Below, piece after piece: positions 1-13,094 of a stretch of DNA of 64,000 bases. Below the pieces are notes generated by a model that ran no database searches, was not told the DNA's origin, and saw only the letters and a program-made list of their open reading frames with translations. The DNA lies in assembly GCF_001039355.2 (NCBI RefSeq), contig NW_019775468.1, forward strand, positions 159,620 through 223,619. The letters run 5' to 3'. Position numbers and translations under genes: made by a program. Each line of letters opens with the position of its first letter. Within the stretch, counting starts at the first letter, position 1. This stretch comes from Lingula anatina. Its lineage: Eukaryota; Brachiopoda; Lingulata; Lingulida; Lingulidae.

Positions 1-1797
1 ACTAGCTGCGTTCACAGCCTGATCAAGCTTAGCCTTTGTGCCTTCTTCTCTAGCACCACCCTGCCTGTACCCCCACCCTACAATCCCCAAATCTTTGCTT
101 AACATATACTGGACGAAACAGTGTGTAAGTTAAAACCCATATGAATACAGTCTGGCCTATTTCTAGGGTTTCATTTATATATTTCATGATGTAATATAAG
201 AACAGCAGTATGCTTAAGGAAGAAAAATCCGACTTTGTTCTAATTTGAAAAAAAAAATGTGTGAACTAGGAAGAAATCCATGTCTATATATAATAAGTTT
301 ATCCAATCAGTCTCAATGATTCCTTGCCATATAGCAGCACAGCTAATATCCTGTCCTACAGACAACCGAAATGATGCCATGTGTTGGCATGCCTGTAACA
401 TGGCTCAGAACACCAGGTTCACATCAACAGAAAACCAAACTGGTTCTGGTATGTTTCATCTGACAGCATTGGCTGATAATGGCTTGTCTTGTTACAGCGT
501 CCACCTATTCTATGACCACACCTGGTCCGTTCAGGTGGTGCACTGCTGGGCTGGCAACTCCTGAACCAGTCTTGATATTTTCCATGTGAACACACTCATA
601 AAATTCCAACTTTTCAAAATGTTTGTAAACAGAATGGTTCTCCTGTAGATGTCTATTTACTCTATTACTCATTGTATTTTCCAAACTTCAGTGACTGACT
701 GTAACTATACAACTTCCAGACACAACTAACTTCCCCTCCATAATGTCAGCACCCATTCAATTGCTACATATGGAGACTTATAAAGGTGAAATTACTTCCA
801 TCCTTCTGCCTCTGTAAGTGTGCAAACTGTGCTTGTACTAAAACTACCTTCTTTAAAATCAACTTTCACATTTTTTTGGGCCAGTCTAACTCCTGTCTAG
901 CCTATGAGTACTTTTGCCAACACTCAAGGCTAAAAAAAACCTTACTGCTTCCCTCTTCAGGCTTTTAATTGACAATATTATGGATGCATACGCTTTATAT
1001 TGCTTAATACTTAATCATGTATCTAAAAATCAAGCCCAATGAGAGGAGCATTCATCCACTGCTGGCAGTAAATCACTGGTGGAATTCCTCTCTGTACTTC
1101 TCAATGCACAGGGTCAGTGAACACTTCTAAATATCCAGACACAGTTTATAAACTTTGTCAGATGCACAGATAAATGCCCTCAGCCTTTCTAGCACTACTT
1201 CCAAAGTTCACCGTCTGCCTGGTCTTCTAGCATGGTACATCTCTGATCTCTACTACTACACCCAGAACTTTGAGGCAAGCAGAAACTTTATCATGAAGAG
1301 TAATGGACTGCTACACATTATTCTTTATCCATAGCAGCCAACTTAACAATAATGCCTTGAGATATAAGGAAGATTAATCTTTTAAATATGTTTGTTTTTT
1401 TTTCAAAATAATAATACTCCAGAATTATGACATTATTTTTTGTGTCATCTAGTTGTAAAAGTTCATGGGTGTAAGAGTTTGTGTAGATAAGTACATGTGA
1501 ACATGAATATTCTTTAAAGCTTTTGCAGGTACAATACAAATGACATCCACAATATTACTTCTCTAGTACACACTACTGCTACAGCCATAACACAATCAAG
1601 TTAACACCTCTTTAAAGGGTAAACAGTCTGAAATAGCTAATTCCACTGAGGCATCTCCTGTAGCCAGCAATTACCTCAACTCAAGCTCAGGTAAACTATA
1701 AGACAACTTTCTTCTACCTGAAGGGAGGTACCTTTCATGTTAATGGAGCTTTTCCAAGTCAGGTTTTTAGCCAGCTTTAAAATTAAGCACTGAAAGT
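1..1797 (+). repeat. 1.8 kb direct repeat, left copy (truncated by window edge)
   Basis: It aligns base for base with 5057-6885, with scattered substitutions and small indels (mid-90s percent identity judged by eye). One indel is about 28 bases near position 100. The homology stops at the ambiguous base at 1798. Confidence 0.95.
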
Positions 1798-1816
1798 NCC
1801 CCATATATACAACATG

Positions 1817-1925
<109 letters not shown>

Positions 1926-2074
1926 GAAATCAGGCATAATCCCGTGAACTTTCAACCATGCACATTTTATTTTTGGCAGCATTCTGAACAAAGATTTGTA
2001 CAGTTTTCTCAATACTTTCTCCTCTCCAAGCCATAAAATGCTGGCAGAATGCACCAACATAACCTATCACTTAC

Positions 2075-2376
2075 TTGCAGCACTGGGCTGGAATCAAAAC
2101 TTGTGGCACTCGGTCGTCCTTCTAGAGTACTGAAAGCCACGTTTCCTCCTGTCAGAGGAGAGATATCGCTGTATTCTTCCGTACATATTGCCTTAGTCTC
2201 GTCTGCTCGTGTAATGATTTCCCGCCTGCGTTTGCGATATGTCTGTTCACACGAGGCACTGTAATACTGATAGGGAACAAAGCGACCATCCTGTGATGTT
2301 CGTTTGTAAATGGTGAAACTCTCTGGCCTTGGGGAATGGAATTTTAACCTCACGTATGTGATATCATATGATTTTC
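2075..2376 (-). CDS. LAMC1: Laminin gamma chain, exon 2 (second part of laminin N-terminal domain)
   Basis: This internal exon encodes about 100 residues of the laminin N-terminal (LN, domain VI) module. It includes the stretches [34 protein letters not shown] and [20 protein letters not shown], which are strongly conserved in gamma chains. The acceptor is a T-rich tract ending in CAG just above 2376, and the donor is GTAAGT just below 2075. It enters in phase 1 and leaves in phase 0, and it joins exon 1 in frame to give 234 residues in total. In laminins the LN domain drives polymerisation of the heterotrimer into the basement-membrane network. The EGF-like repeats and coiled coil must lie to the left of the window. 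The exon is flanked on both sides by copies of one 1.8 kb repeat. Confidence 0.95.
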
Positions 2377-3569
2377 CTGAAAAAAAGGAAACAGAAAAGT
2401 TCATTTAAGTATTTAATTTTGCACTTGGGAAATTACATTTCTCTATATTGTAAAAACAGGCACAGGTCTTACCCACTGGTTAAACTGATCAAAACCACCG
2501 ACTAACTTTGATTTTAGCCATGGGCTTACCCAACCACTAGAAACTTACTCTGTCCAAATAAAAAAAAAACCCTCAGCTATATCCAGCAGGCAGTAACATA
2601 TAAGACAACTGTTACCTTGTATGATTTACAACTGATTGTCACTTTTTTATCATAAATCAAGCAAAAGTAAATAATTTATGACAATATTTTGGTAATGATG
2701 ATAATCATGTCACATCAGCTGAAGATAACGTAACTTGTCCCACATGTTGATGACGTTCACAGGTCTTTTCTTTTTTTAAACAAACTAGATTATTTTCATC
2801 TTTCAGCAGCTTTTACCCATCCACAAACTATTGAATTATGACAGTAACATATGGGAACCACACCTCACACCATATAAAAAACTATGCTATTCTGCAACGT
2901 GAACCAAACCTCAGCCAAGACAACTTAGTTCTATGGAAATACATTCCTGCTGAAACTTGAACATTTTTTCTAATTTGTACTAGAGACTGTAAAAACAAGT
3001 TAGTTTGCAGCCATATAATTGACATGTATTTGCCATAAATCTTTACCATGTTTAGTAGCTGACACATTCACATACAACAGAGAAATGTTGACATTTTAAA
3101 ACCCAGGAAAAAAAAACACTAAAAACTGTTCACATTTTACTTCACAGTCCTACTTAAAATCAAATCCAAAGCATGTACAGAAAATCTTCCCACTGTCTTT
3201 GCAATAGAAGAATTCCATAGATAAGATAAGAACGACTTCAATAGACATCTTCACTTTTTCATCCTCCTCAGATGCAGAGTGCGACCCTGCCATTTTGTTG
3301 TAACTGTCAGCTATAATCAGTGACAACAGAGCAGTATGCCGCCAGGGTGACAGCACAGTGTGCCACAGATGTGGAGGCCACAAGTTACCAATAAAAATAC
3401 ACAGTTTACTGACTTTAACTCGCATCTTGCTAACTTTATGATCAACCTGCTGTCAAATTGAATGAATAAATTAAATTGCCTGTCAAAAGTATGAAATTAC
3501 TTGTTCACAGAAGAGACAAAATAAAGGCTGATAAAACTAGAGGATCAGAGAGGCAATACCGCCTCCGAA

Positions 3570-3771
3570 TATTGTACCACCAGCTGGAGCAAGCGCATTC
3601 GTATAGACCCCCACATACACAAAATAAGGGACACAGCCACCAGTCTTGTGCTTGACAAGATGTAAACATGCAATCAACAAGANTGGGGGGGGGAGCCCCA
3701 GGGACCGGCGGAACATACGGGTCGGGACTAAAACCATGGGTACCGCCAGCGCCTACGCTGGTGGTACAATA
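3570..3771. mobile_element. 202 bp inverted-repeat element (MITE-like) in laminin intron 1
   Basis: It is bounded by perfect 15 bp inverted repeats, TATTGTACCACCAGC at 3570-3584 and its complement at 3757-3771. The terminal TA on each side could be the target-site duplication, as in Tc1/mariner-like or related elements. The interior is more GC-rich than the flanks and contains a G run with an ambiguous base at 3683. No coding capacity, so non-autonomous. Family assignment is inference. Confidence 0.75.
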
Positions 3772-3848
3772 AGAATGTATTAAGAAGATCATTTTATTCT
3801 TTACGTAAATCAACATTACAAAAAATGCCAATAATCAGTATTAAGGAT

Positions 3849-3866
3849 TCCCCCCCCCCCCCCCCC
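3849..3866 (+). repeat. C homopolymer run
   Basis: An uninterrupted run of C. Similar C or G runs occur near 7020, 18153, 23203, 24212 and 55350. No function is implied. Confidence 0.9.
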
Positions 3867-5056
3867 TCTCCTCACTATCCCAGTCACTGTCAAGTTCACT
3901 CTCCGTGTCACCAGAAGTAAACCAGTGTTGAAGGGAGCCAGCTCCCCACCTTATGTAGCAGAGATTAGGATCACATGGCAACCATTAGCCAGATGGTCGA
4001 CTACTTTGTACAGGGCAGGGTCATAACTTAATAGGCACTTTCTACTCTCTTCATTTTGTACTGAATTAAAACTTGTCGAAGAAAAATACTGACCCTAAGA
4101 GCATCATTAGCCTGCTAGTGAAGTGCACATGACTGACCCCAACACCCATTGCTGTAGTTTTCCATGAAATTCATAAGAAAAGTAGAAAAAAATACCTGGC
4201 CTCAAATTATCTTAAAGTAGCCATTAAAAAAAAAAGATTTCAAAGCAATCCAAATATTATAAGAGGCATAAACAATAGGTTCATTTAATTTTTTATGAAG
4301 TTTTACAGATTGGCTGTCAAATTAAAATTTCATTAGGATACATTTTGCCAAAAGGGTAAGGGTTAATTTAATTATATGTGTGAAAAGAGAAGTGAGATAT
4401 AACAATGTATTAGCCCTTCAAACAGCATAAAATAAAGGGTATGAAACTGAAGAAGTTCACCAAATTGTTTAAATTTTACAGATTTGCCAGCAAGTCATTT
4501 TATATTGATATATGTGGTTGATAATGACAGAAGAAAGCCAGGTAAAAACCTCTTATAATATCCACAAGGTACAGCATACAGACAAAGCTACTTGCTAACA
4601 GGAGCCATGCCATCACTCTGTATGCTGAGGTAGTGGTACAGCTTGTCAGAAATAGACACCAAGTCTAAAGGAAGGATACAAGCCAAGTTATTTCCTCAAC
4701 ACCTCGCCTGCCCGTCTTTATAAGCCAATGGTTTAGAAGCATGATAATATGTGAGCCAGAGAAATGCATACAAGTGACTGGGCATTATACCTCCCTTAAA
4801 ATAACTCATAAAACTTTAACAAATGAACAAAAGCAGGGCAGAACTAAATGTAGGTCAGATTTTTTTTTAAATACTGCACTCAAACCTGTGTTCACTACCC
4901 AGTATTTAAATCAAAATAAATCTACTTTCATTAAACTTGTTTAATGTTACCTGGTTATACATATGATCTATCAGAGAGTCAGCAATGCTCAAAGAGAACA
5001 GGGATTAAGTGTCACTGAGGTCATGTCATTTCTCCTCTGATGTTTTTCAAAATGAC

Positions 5057-6885
5057 ACTAGCTGCGTTCACAGCCTGATCAAGCTTAGCCTTTGTGACTT
5101 CTTCTCTAACACCACCCTACCTGTACCCCCACCCTACAATCCCCAAATCTTTGCTTCCTATGTCAAGCTGACCAATAACATGGTAACATATATTGGACTA
5201 AACTGTGTGTAAGTTAAAACCGATGTGAATACAGTCTGGCCTATTTCTAGGGCTTCATTTATATATTTCATTATGTAATATAAGAACAGCAGTATGGTTA
5301 AGGAAGAAAAATCCGACTTTGTTCTAATTTGAAAAAAAAAAATGTGTGAACTAGGAAGAAATCCATGTCTATATATAACAAGTTTATCCAATCAGTCTCA
5401 ATGATTCCCTGCCATATAGCAGTACAGCTAATATCCTGTCCTGCAGACAACCAAAATGATGCCATGTGTTGGCATGCCTGTAACAGGCTCAGAACACCAG
5501 GTTCACATCAACAGATAACCAAACTGGTTCTGGTATGTTTCATCTGACAGCATTGGCTGATAATGGCTTGTCTTGTTACAGCGTCCACCTATTCTATGGC
5601 CACACCTGGTCCATTCAGGCGGTGCACTGCTGGGCTGGCAACTCCTGAACCAGTCTTGATATTTTCCATGTGAACACACTCATAAAATTCCAACTTCTCA
5701 AAATGTTTGTAAACAGAATGGTTCTCCTGTAGATGTCTATTTACTCTATTACTCATTGTATTTTCCAAACTTCAGTGACTGGCAGTAACAATACAACTTC
5801 CAGACATAACTAACTTCTCCTCCATAATGTCAGCACCCATTCAATTGCTACATATGGAGACTTATAAAGGTGAAATTAATTCCATCCTTCTGCCTCTGTA
5901 AGTGTGCAAACTGTGCTTGTACTAAAACTACCTTCTTCAAAATCAACTTTCACTTTTTTTGGCCAGTCTAACTCCTGTCTAGCCTACGAGTACTTTTGCC
6001 AACACTCAAGGCTAAAAAAACCTTACTGCTTCCCTCTTCAGGCTTTTAATTGACAATGTTATGGATGCATACGCTTTATATTGCTTAATACTTAATCATT
6101 TATCTAAAAATCAACCCCAATGAGAAGAGCATTCATCCACTGCTGGCAGTAAATCACTGGTGGAATTCCTCTCTGTACTTCTCAATGCACAGGGTCAGTG
6201 AACACTTCTAAATATCCAGACAGTTTATAAACTTTGTCAGATGCACAGATAAATGCCCTCAGCCTTTCCAGCACTACTTCCAAAGTTCACCGTCTGCCTG
6301 GTCTTCATGCATGGTACATTTCTGATCTCTTCTACTACAGTGTACACCCAAAACTTTGAGGCAAGCAGAAACTTTATCATGAAGAGTAATGGACTACTAT
6401 ACATTATTCTTAATCTATAACAGCCAACTTAACAATACTGCCTTGAGATATAGGGAAGATTAATCTTTTAAATATGTTTTTCTTTTTTTTCAAAATAATA
6501 ATACTCCAGAATTATGACATTATTTTTTGTGTCATCTAGTTGTAAAAGTTCATGGGTGTAAGAGTTTGTGCAGATAAGTACATGTGAACATGAATATTCT
6601 TTAAAGCTTTTGCAGGTACAATACAAGTGACATCCACAATATTACTTCTCCAGTACACACTACTGCTACAGCCATAACACACTCAAGTTAACACCTCTTT
6701 AAAGGGTAAACAGTCTGAAATAGCTAATTCCACTGAGGCATCTCCTGTAGTCAGCAATTACCTCAACTCAAGCTCAGGTAAACTATTAGACAACTTTCTT
6801 CTACCTGAAGGGAGGTACCTTTTCATGTTAATGGAGCTTTTCCAAGTCAGGTTTTCAGGCAGCTTTAAAATTAAGCACTGAAAGT
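5057..6885 (+). repeat. 1.8 kb direct repeat, right copy
   Basis: Same orientation as the copy at 1-1797. The two copies lie on opposite sides of laminin exon 2, this one in intron 1. It could be a segmental duplication, a dispersed transposon, or a haplotype copy left in the assembly. Confidence 0.95.
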
Positions 6886-7129
6886 GTTTTGGGTCTAAAA
6901 CACAAGACACCCATTTTAGCTCTTGGTGCAGGATTTATTAGTTTGAAGCACAGTGAGCTCTCTCTGATGGACAGCTGAGTTAAAAAGACCTTGTCCTCTC
7001 TCACACATCTTTACCTGGGGGGGGGGGGGATTTTAATTGCCTAGGTATGTGATAGACCAGATATTATTTCAGTCAACAAGAAATATGGTGGTGGCTCAAG
7101 TCTGTTAACTGACCATGGCCTTACTGGTC

Positions 7130-7240
7130 ATCCTATCCCTGGCCACTAGGGATACTGTCCCTCAACATTAGGGTTATCTCTGACCATTAGGGATACTATG
7201 CCTGACCACTGGGGAAGTAGGCATGACCAACCCTGAAAGG
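7130..7240 (+). repeat. Degenerate minisatellite
   Basis: Several imperfect units built on 'gaccattagggatact' (variants with cact, ccct, atgcct) follow each other within laminin intron 1. Confidence 0.6.
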
Positions 7241-8493
7241 AAGGCATCGTAATATGTCCAGCAGCCGGTCAGTAAGTCCATTGTGTCCAGTTAAACGGTC
7301 ATTTTTGTGGCATAGAAATGGCCAAGGTGTGATGTCCATTGTCCATACAACACCTCCACTGACCATGGCTGGCTACCTCACAGCCATCAGAGATACCAAA
7401 CTTACTGGCCCACTAAATAAACCCCAGTCATATACCTCAAGACTGCCATATTCCATAGAGATCCAGCAGTAGTCATAAGGAATTTATAACAGTAATTAAG
7501 TCATTAACAGTCTCATTACAATCAATTACAGACCATTTAGCCCCATACAGTTAGCATACTGTTCCCCCAGCTGGGTTTATCAGTGAATTAATGGGGGGCA
7601 CCTGTTCACATGTCATCAGATCAACATCTCAGTACCCAGCAGAAGCCATCTTCACACTGCTTCACTCACTTTAGATCATTTTCAACTTTCAACTTAAACC
7701 CATCATAGAATACTAACTCCAGGCAATAGATGTTTGGACTGCATTTAAGCTGCCATGTAAATCCTGGAGTTCAGAAGTCAGGAGTTAGTGTCGAAAGACT
7801 ATTAGTAACTGAGGAATAACTTTTAATTCCAGCATGTCCTAGACTGGGGTTGAATTGCAATCGAGCAGGCTGCTTTATAGAATCAGTTAAACAATGGTTT
7901 GAGTCAAAATGCTAATGCAATCAGCCTACTATCCCCCTCCCCCCAATAATTGCTATACTCCACTCCATTTCAGAGCCACTCAAGTAGCTTACATGATATC
8001 AGAATTAGACCGTTTCAGAACCAATGGTTTGTGTAAGGGTGAACAGAGCCAGGGTTTTCTCTCCACAGGTAATTAGTTCCTTGTAGTAATGTAGAGTAAC
8101 TTACACCTGTCCTTAATGAAGTATTTTGTAGATATTTCACCTACTGGTGTTCACAGATAAAAACACACTTACTCTCAGCTAGGAAGACAGGTATGTGTGG
8201 ATACATGAGGAATTTTAACCTGACCACCCAACCTGACCTTATGCATATCTCATCTTCAGATTGCCCCTTATTTTCCATATCCCCACACTTGACATGTTAG
8301 GGCATCTGGAGTTTGTTTCATTAGGATAGCAGAGCACGTTTTTTTTTTTTTTTTTTTTTCAATATGATATTGTAGTTGCTAATGTCAATTTTTGCTAACA
8401 ACTTACTTTTTGCAGGCTCTGTGACAGAAAAGAGACATCTATATCTGGTAGAAAGGGTCAGTGACTGGTGGTGTGCGTGGTGTGTGTGCATGG

Positions 8494-8494
<1 letters not shown>

Positions 8495-8524
<30 letters not shown>
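8495..8524 (+). repeat. (TG)n microsatellite
   Basis: About 15 TG units, continuing into TGCGCACA. Confidence 0.95.
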
Positions 8525-8527
<3 letters not shown>

Positions 8528-8872
8528 ACACCTATCTACCCACTTAAGAACATGTATATGTTTAAACAGAACTTAAATACATATATCAATTTGTGTTTGT
8601 GTCTTTATTTTCAAACATGTTCCAGAATTGGCCAAAGCAGTTATTACTAGAATACAAACCAGTGTGCAATAAAAGAGGTATACTGTATACAGTAACAGTG
8701 AATGGAGTAAAGAAGACCATTTCCTCAGCTACACCATAACCTTGGGTTTATTACCAATGGTCCCATTATGATCACCTCATCTGTTCATTTATACAACATC
8801 AAAATGAGACTTTGATGTCTAGAATCAGAATAACTTTGTATTCCTCCTGTACCTCAGTTCCTAAACCATCAT

Positions 8873-8935
8873 TCAAATGACCAACGAGACATCCATCAAA
8901 TGACCAACGAGACATCCATCAAGTGACCACCAGGA
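8873..8935 (+). repeat. 23 bp minisatellite, about 2.7 units
   Basis: Two identical 23-base units (8873-8895 and 8896-8918, beginning TCAAATGACCAACG) are followed by a diverged partial third. There is no unique spacer between units, so this is a tandem repeat and not a CRISPR-like array. Confidence 0.9.
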
Positions 8936-11061
8936 CTGCTGGACAATGGTCACCACAGTACAAATGACTAATATCTCACTGTTATACTGTCTGTGGACAA
9001 TCAATGGAGCAGTTCTAGTCCTTACACCATGTCTTCAATAAGAGAGAACTCATCTCAGAGTGGGAATACTCTACTTGAGAAAATTTGCTGCCATAGAATT
9101 GACATCTAGATATCAACAGAGCTTTTTGTTCACTTTTTATTCACTATCAGTATTGTCACTAGAAATGTTTCATTTATCTGATGACTTATATCAATGCAAT
9201 ATCTTTCTGCTCATAAAATGAAGATTTTATGCCAACCTAACTCTATCAATAAACATCTTCACATTGATAGTTCAATGTTTGAGAAATAATTAACCTTAAT
9301 GTGGCTCTAACCTTGAGGAATATACAACTAGAATCTATTTTATACCTTAATGTTGAAACTTTGTCCGACATATCATCCACCTATCATGTAATCTAAGAGA
9401 TGCACCAGTATGCATCTTAACTGCACACAAGGTTCCCTTAATCTCCTCCATCTCTTTGTATACCTTTTGTAATTAACACTTTATCACTGATTAAGTTAAT
9501 ATCCCTCCATTAACGTCCTGTTTAACTCACATAATCACCTGTGTGTGCATAATGTCTCACTACATTACTCCAGTGATCTACCTGGCTTTAGAGAGAAAAC
9601 AAAAGTACACAGCTAACGCTGCACTAAAAACCCAATGAGAGCCACCTTCAAGGTGAAGAAATTCTATTTTTATACCTTCTCCTGACAAAATGACTAAAAT
9701 AACACTAAATTGCATTTGACTTAATTTTTATTTTGACCTTAACTGATTTAGTTCTGAATGACAAACTTATTTTGAAAGACAGTAAAATGTAATAGTTTTT
9801 ATGTACATGGGAAGCCCTGTCAATCACTTTCATATCCACATCATGTACAAAAGTAAGAAATAAAATTATTTATTAAAACATATCATAACCCATAGGAAAA
9901 AGACCGGACATATTTCCATATGGTTATAAGCCCCATCTGGTCACTTCCAGGGTAATATTTGATGAAATAACAAAGCTGCACATGGGCAAACAGAAGGGCT
10001 ACTGGTGTTACCTCTCACCCCTACTGCCCTGTATTGCCCTGTATGGTCCCTTGATAGGCAATGAGGAGAACAATTACCAAAACCACATCCGACATCAGAG
10101 AAGACCACAACCTCGTGTACCAGGCTACCTCTGGCCAGGAATTTCCCCTTCTGTGGCTTTAACAAATGACATCACACTGGTATCTAGGTAAACACAGGGA
10201 ATGTGAAACTTTCAACACTATATCAAAATCTGAAATATGCCTCAGTTCTTTCAGTAAAATGTGTGGACATGGTCTTGTTTTATTACTCAATGCAGTGGTT
10301 ACAATTGAAAAGTTTTTTGAGAAATTCAGATGATGTTGTGCTGTCAACAGCAACCATTTTCTTCACATATGGCAAAAATTACTACCCAGGACCCCATATA
10401 TGTGAATAACCTTCCATGACTCATCTTGACATGCATCTGCAGGGTATCTCTGACTTCATAAGATGGCCTTCTTCTCTTCGCAAGTATGTCATAGAAAAGG
10501 ATTTGTTTCTTCAATCTTGTGTTTCTTATGTAACATAAATATTAGGCTTGGTGCTACTAACTTCTTCATTAGAATCTATACAACAAAGAAGCAGAACTCT
10601 ACAGACTGCCGCCATTTACTAAATCTGACAAAACTTAAACCAGTTCTGAATCATTTTCAGTGACATCATCAGTCTGTTAAGAAGACCAGCTGGTTGCCAG
10701 CTCAGCAGCAGTTCACCTTGTCTCTGCAGTATCCATTAGCCCCCCTGGTGTACATTCACAAGTGTAATTTATTTCCATGCATTCACGTTATATTCCCCAG
10801 TACTAGTATTTAAAACCAAAACTAAAGATGCCCTAGCACATTTAAGCAAAGATTATTATAAAACTAAAAATGGTGTACACCAAATAAATGACAGCCACAC
10901 CACAGACAGAGGACATATTAAACCTGGGGCAATCTCTTATTAGTCTGATGTCACAATCTAGGATGACTTCCAGACACAACCAAAGATATATCTCTATTTA
11001 TATCCATACCTTAAAATGACCCCGTCTCTATTTCCCCTGAAGTAATATGGTGTAAGAACAC

Positions 11062-11655
11062 ATAACACCTTCAAACCTCTAAGACACCCTCCCATTATGC
11101 GAGGCAACCACAGTGGCAAAGGTGAACCTGCCTCTGGTTTATTTTTTCTTCAACACAGACAAACCTCCAAGCTCACAACACATGCGTCTAGCCAGCTAAA
11201 ACAACATTGGATGAACTAAGGTCCTTTTTCATTCATAGAAAGAAAACACAAATATGCAGTCCTTTTTCATTTATAGAAAGATGCCAAAAAATCAGTCAAA
11301 TTGTAAAAATTTCCATGTGAAATAGATAAATGCAAAATAAAAATAAATTGGTTTCAATCTTTTAATCACACAAAAAAATACTGCAGATTATGAGATGACA
11401 TAGAAGAAATAGTCTGAATCCACGCTCTCCTAAGACACTACAGTAAAGAAATTGACTCAAAATATTTCTGTGTAACAATAGTCCATAGACAAAAAAGTAA
11501 GGTAATCACTTTCCTCAGTCTCCCTTCTGAATCTCGTCTTCAAACTACCTATCATTAATGCAAGTGGCATTAGCTTCCAAGACAATTCTTCATTTGTTTC
11601 ACTTTAAAAAAGCCAACTTTAACTCTTAAATTACTGCAGAAGATTAACAAAAACA
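11062..11655 (+). repeat. 594 bp sequence repeated exactly on the other side of the gap
   Basis: It is identical throughout to 12501-13094. It runs directly into the N run, and its twin begins at the first base after the Ns. Confidence 0.97.
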
Positions 11656-12500
11656 NNNNNNNNNNNNNNNNNNNNNNNNNNNNNNNNNNNNNNNNNNNNN
11701 NNNNNNNNNNNNNNNNNNNNNNNNNNNNNNNNNNNNNNNNNNNNNNNNNNNNNNNNNNNNNNNNNNNNNNNNNNNNNNNNNNNNNNNNNNNNNNNNNNNN
11801 NNNNNNNNNNNNNNNNNNNNNNNNNNNNNNNNNNNNNNNNNNNNNNNNNNNNNNNNNNNNNNNNNNNNNNNNNNNNNNNNNNNNNNNNNNNNNNNNNNNN
11901 NNNNNNNNNNNNNNNNNNNNNNNNNNNNNNNNNNNNNNNNNNNNNNNNNNNNNNNNNNNNNNNNNNNNNNNNNNNNNNNNNNNNNNNNNNNNNNNNNNNN
12001 NNNNNNNNNNNNNNNNNNNNNNNNNNNNNNNNNNNNNNNNNNNNNNNNNNNNNNNNNNNNNNNNNNNNNNNNNNNNNNNNNNNNNNNNNNNNNNNNNNNN
12101 NNNNNNNNNNNNNNNNNNNNNNNNNNNNNNNNNNNNNNNNNNNNNNNNNNNNNNNNNNNNNNNNNNNNNNNNNNNNNNNNNNNNNNNNNNNNNNNNNNNN
12201 NNNNNNNNNNNNNNNNNNNNNNNNNNNNNNNNNNNNNNNNNNNNNNNNNNNNNNNNNNNNNNNNNNNNNNNNNNNNNNNNNNNNNNNNNNNNNNNNNNNN
12301 NNNNNNNNNNNNNNNNNNNNNNNNNNNNNNNNNNNNNNNNNNNNNNNNNNNNNNNNNNNNNNNNNNNNNNNNNNNNNNNNNNNNNNNNNNNNNNNNNNNN
12401 NNNNNNNNNNNNNNNNNNNNNNNNNNNNNNNNNNNNNNNNNNNNNNNNNNNNNNNNNNNNNNNNNNNNNNNNNNNNNNNNNNNNNNNNNNNNNNNNNNNN
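11656..12500. other. Assembly gap (845 N) in laminin intron 1
   Basis: A run of N. Because both flanks are the same 594 bp, the two contigs probably overlap and no sequence may really be missing here. Confidence 0.97.
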
Positions 12501-13094
12501 ATAACACCTTCAAACCTCTAAGACACCCTCCCATTATGCGAGGCAACCACAGTGGCAAAGGTGAACCTGCCTCTGGTTTATTTTTTCTTCAACACAGACA
12601 AACCTCCAAGCTCACAACACATGCGTCTAGCCAGCTAAAACAACATTGGATGAACTAAGGTCCTTTTTCATTCATAGAAAGAAAACACAAATATGCAGTC
12701 CTTTTTCATTTATAGAAAGATGCCAAAAAATCAGTCAAATTGTAAAAATTTCCATGTGAAATAGATAAATGCAAAATAAAAATAAATTGGTTTCAATCTT
12801 TTAATCACACAAAAAAATACTGCAGATTATGAGATGACATAGAAGAAATAGTCTGAATCCACGCTCTCCTAAGACACTACAGTAAAGAAATTGACTCAAA
12901 ATATTTCTGTGTAACAATAGTCCATAGACAAAAAAGTAAGGTAATCACTTTCCTCAGTCTCCCTTCTGAATCTCGTCTTCAAACTACCTATCATTAATGC
13001 AAGTGGCATTAGCTTCCAAGACAATTCTTCATTTGTTTCACTTTAAAAAAGCCAACTTTAACTCTTAAATTACTGCAGAAGATTAACAAAAACA
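12501..13094 (+). repeat. Second copy of the 594 bp gap-flanking sequence
   Basis: An exact copy of 11062-11655, offset by 1439 bases. The sequence continues uniquely after 13094. Confidence 0.97.

Noticed and set aside
3505-3831. 108-codon minus-strand frame with Pro/Cys-rich sequence
   Set aside because: It lies almost wholly in the 202 bp inverted-repeat element and includes an ambiguous base; no domain or splice sites.
8873-8935. Possible CRISPR-like direct repeats
   Set aside because: Units are directly adjacent without unique spacers, in an animal intron; it is a minisatellite.
11644-12558. Long open frame across the N run
   Set aside because: Produced by unknown bases; the same applies to frames across 33954-34461.
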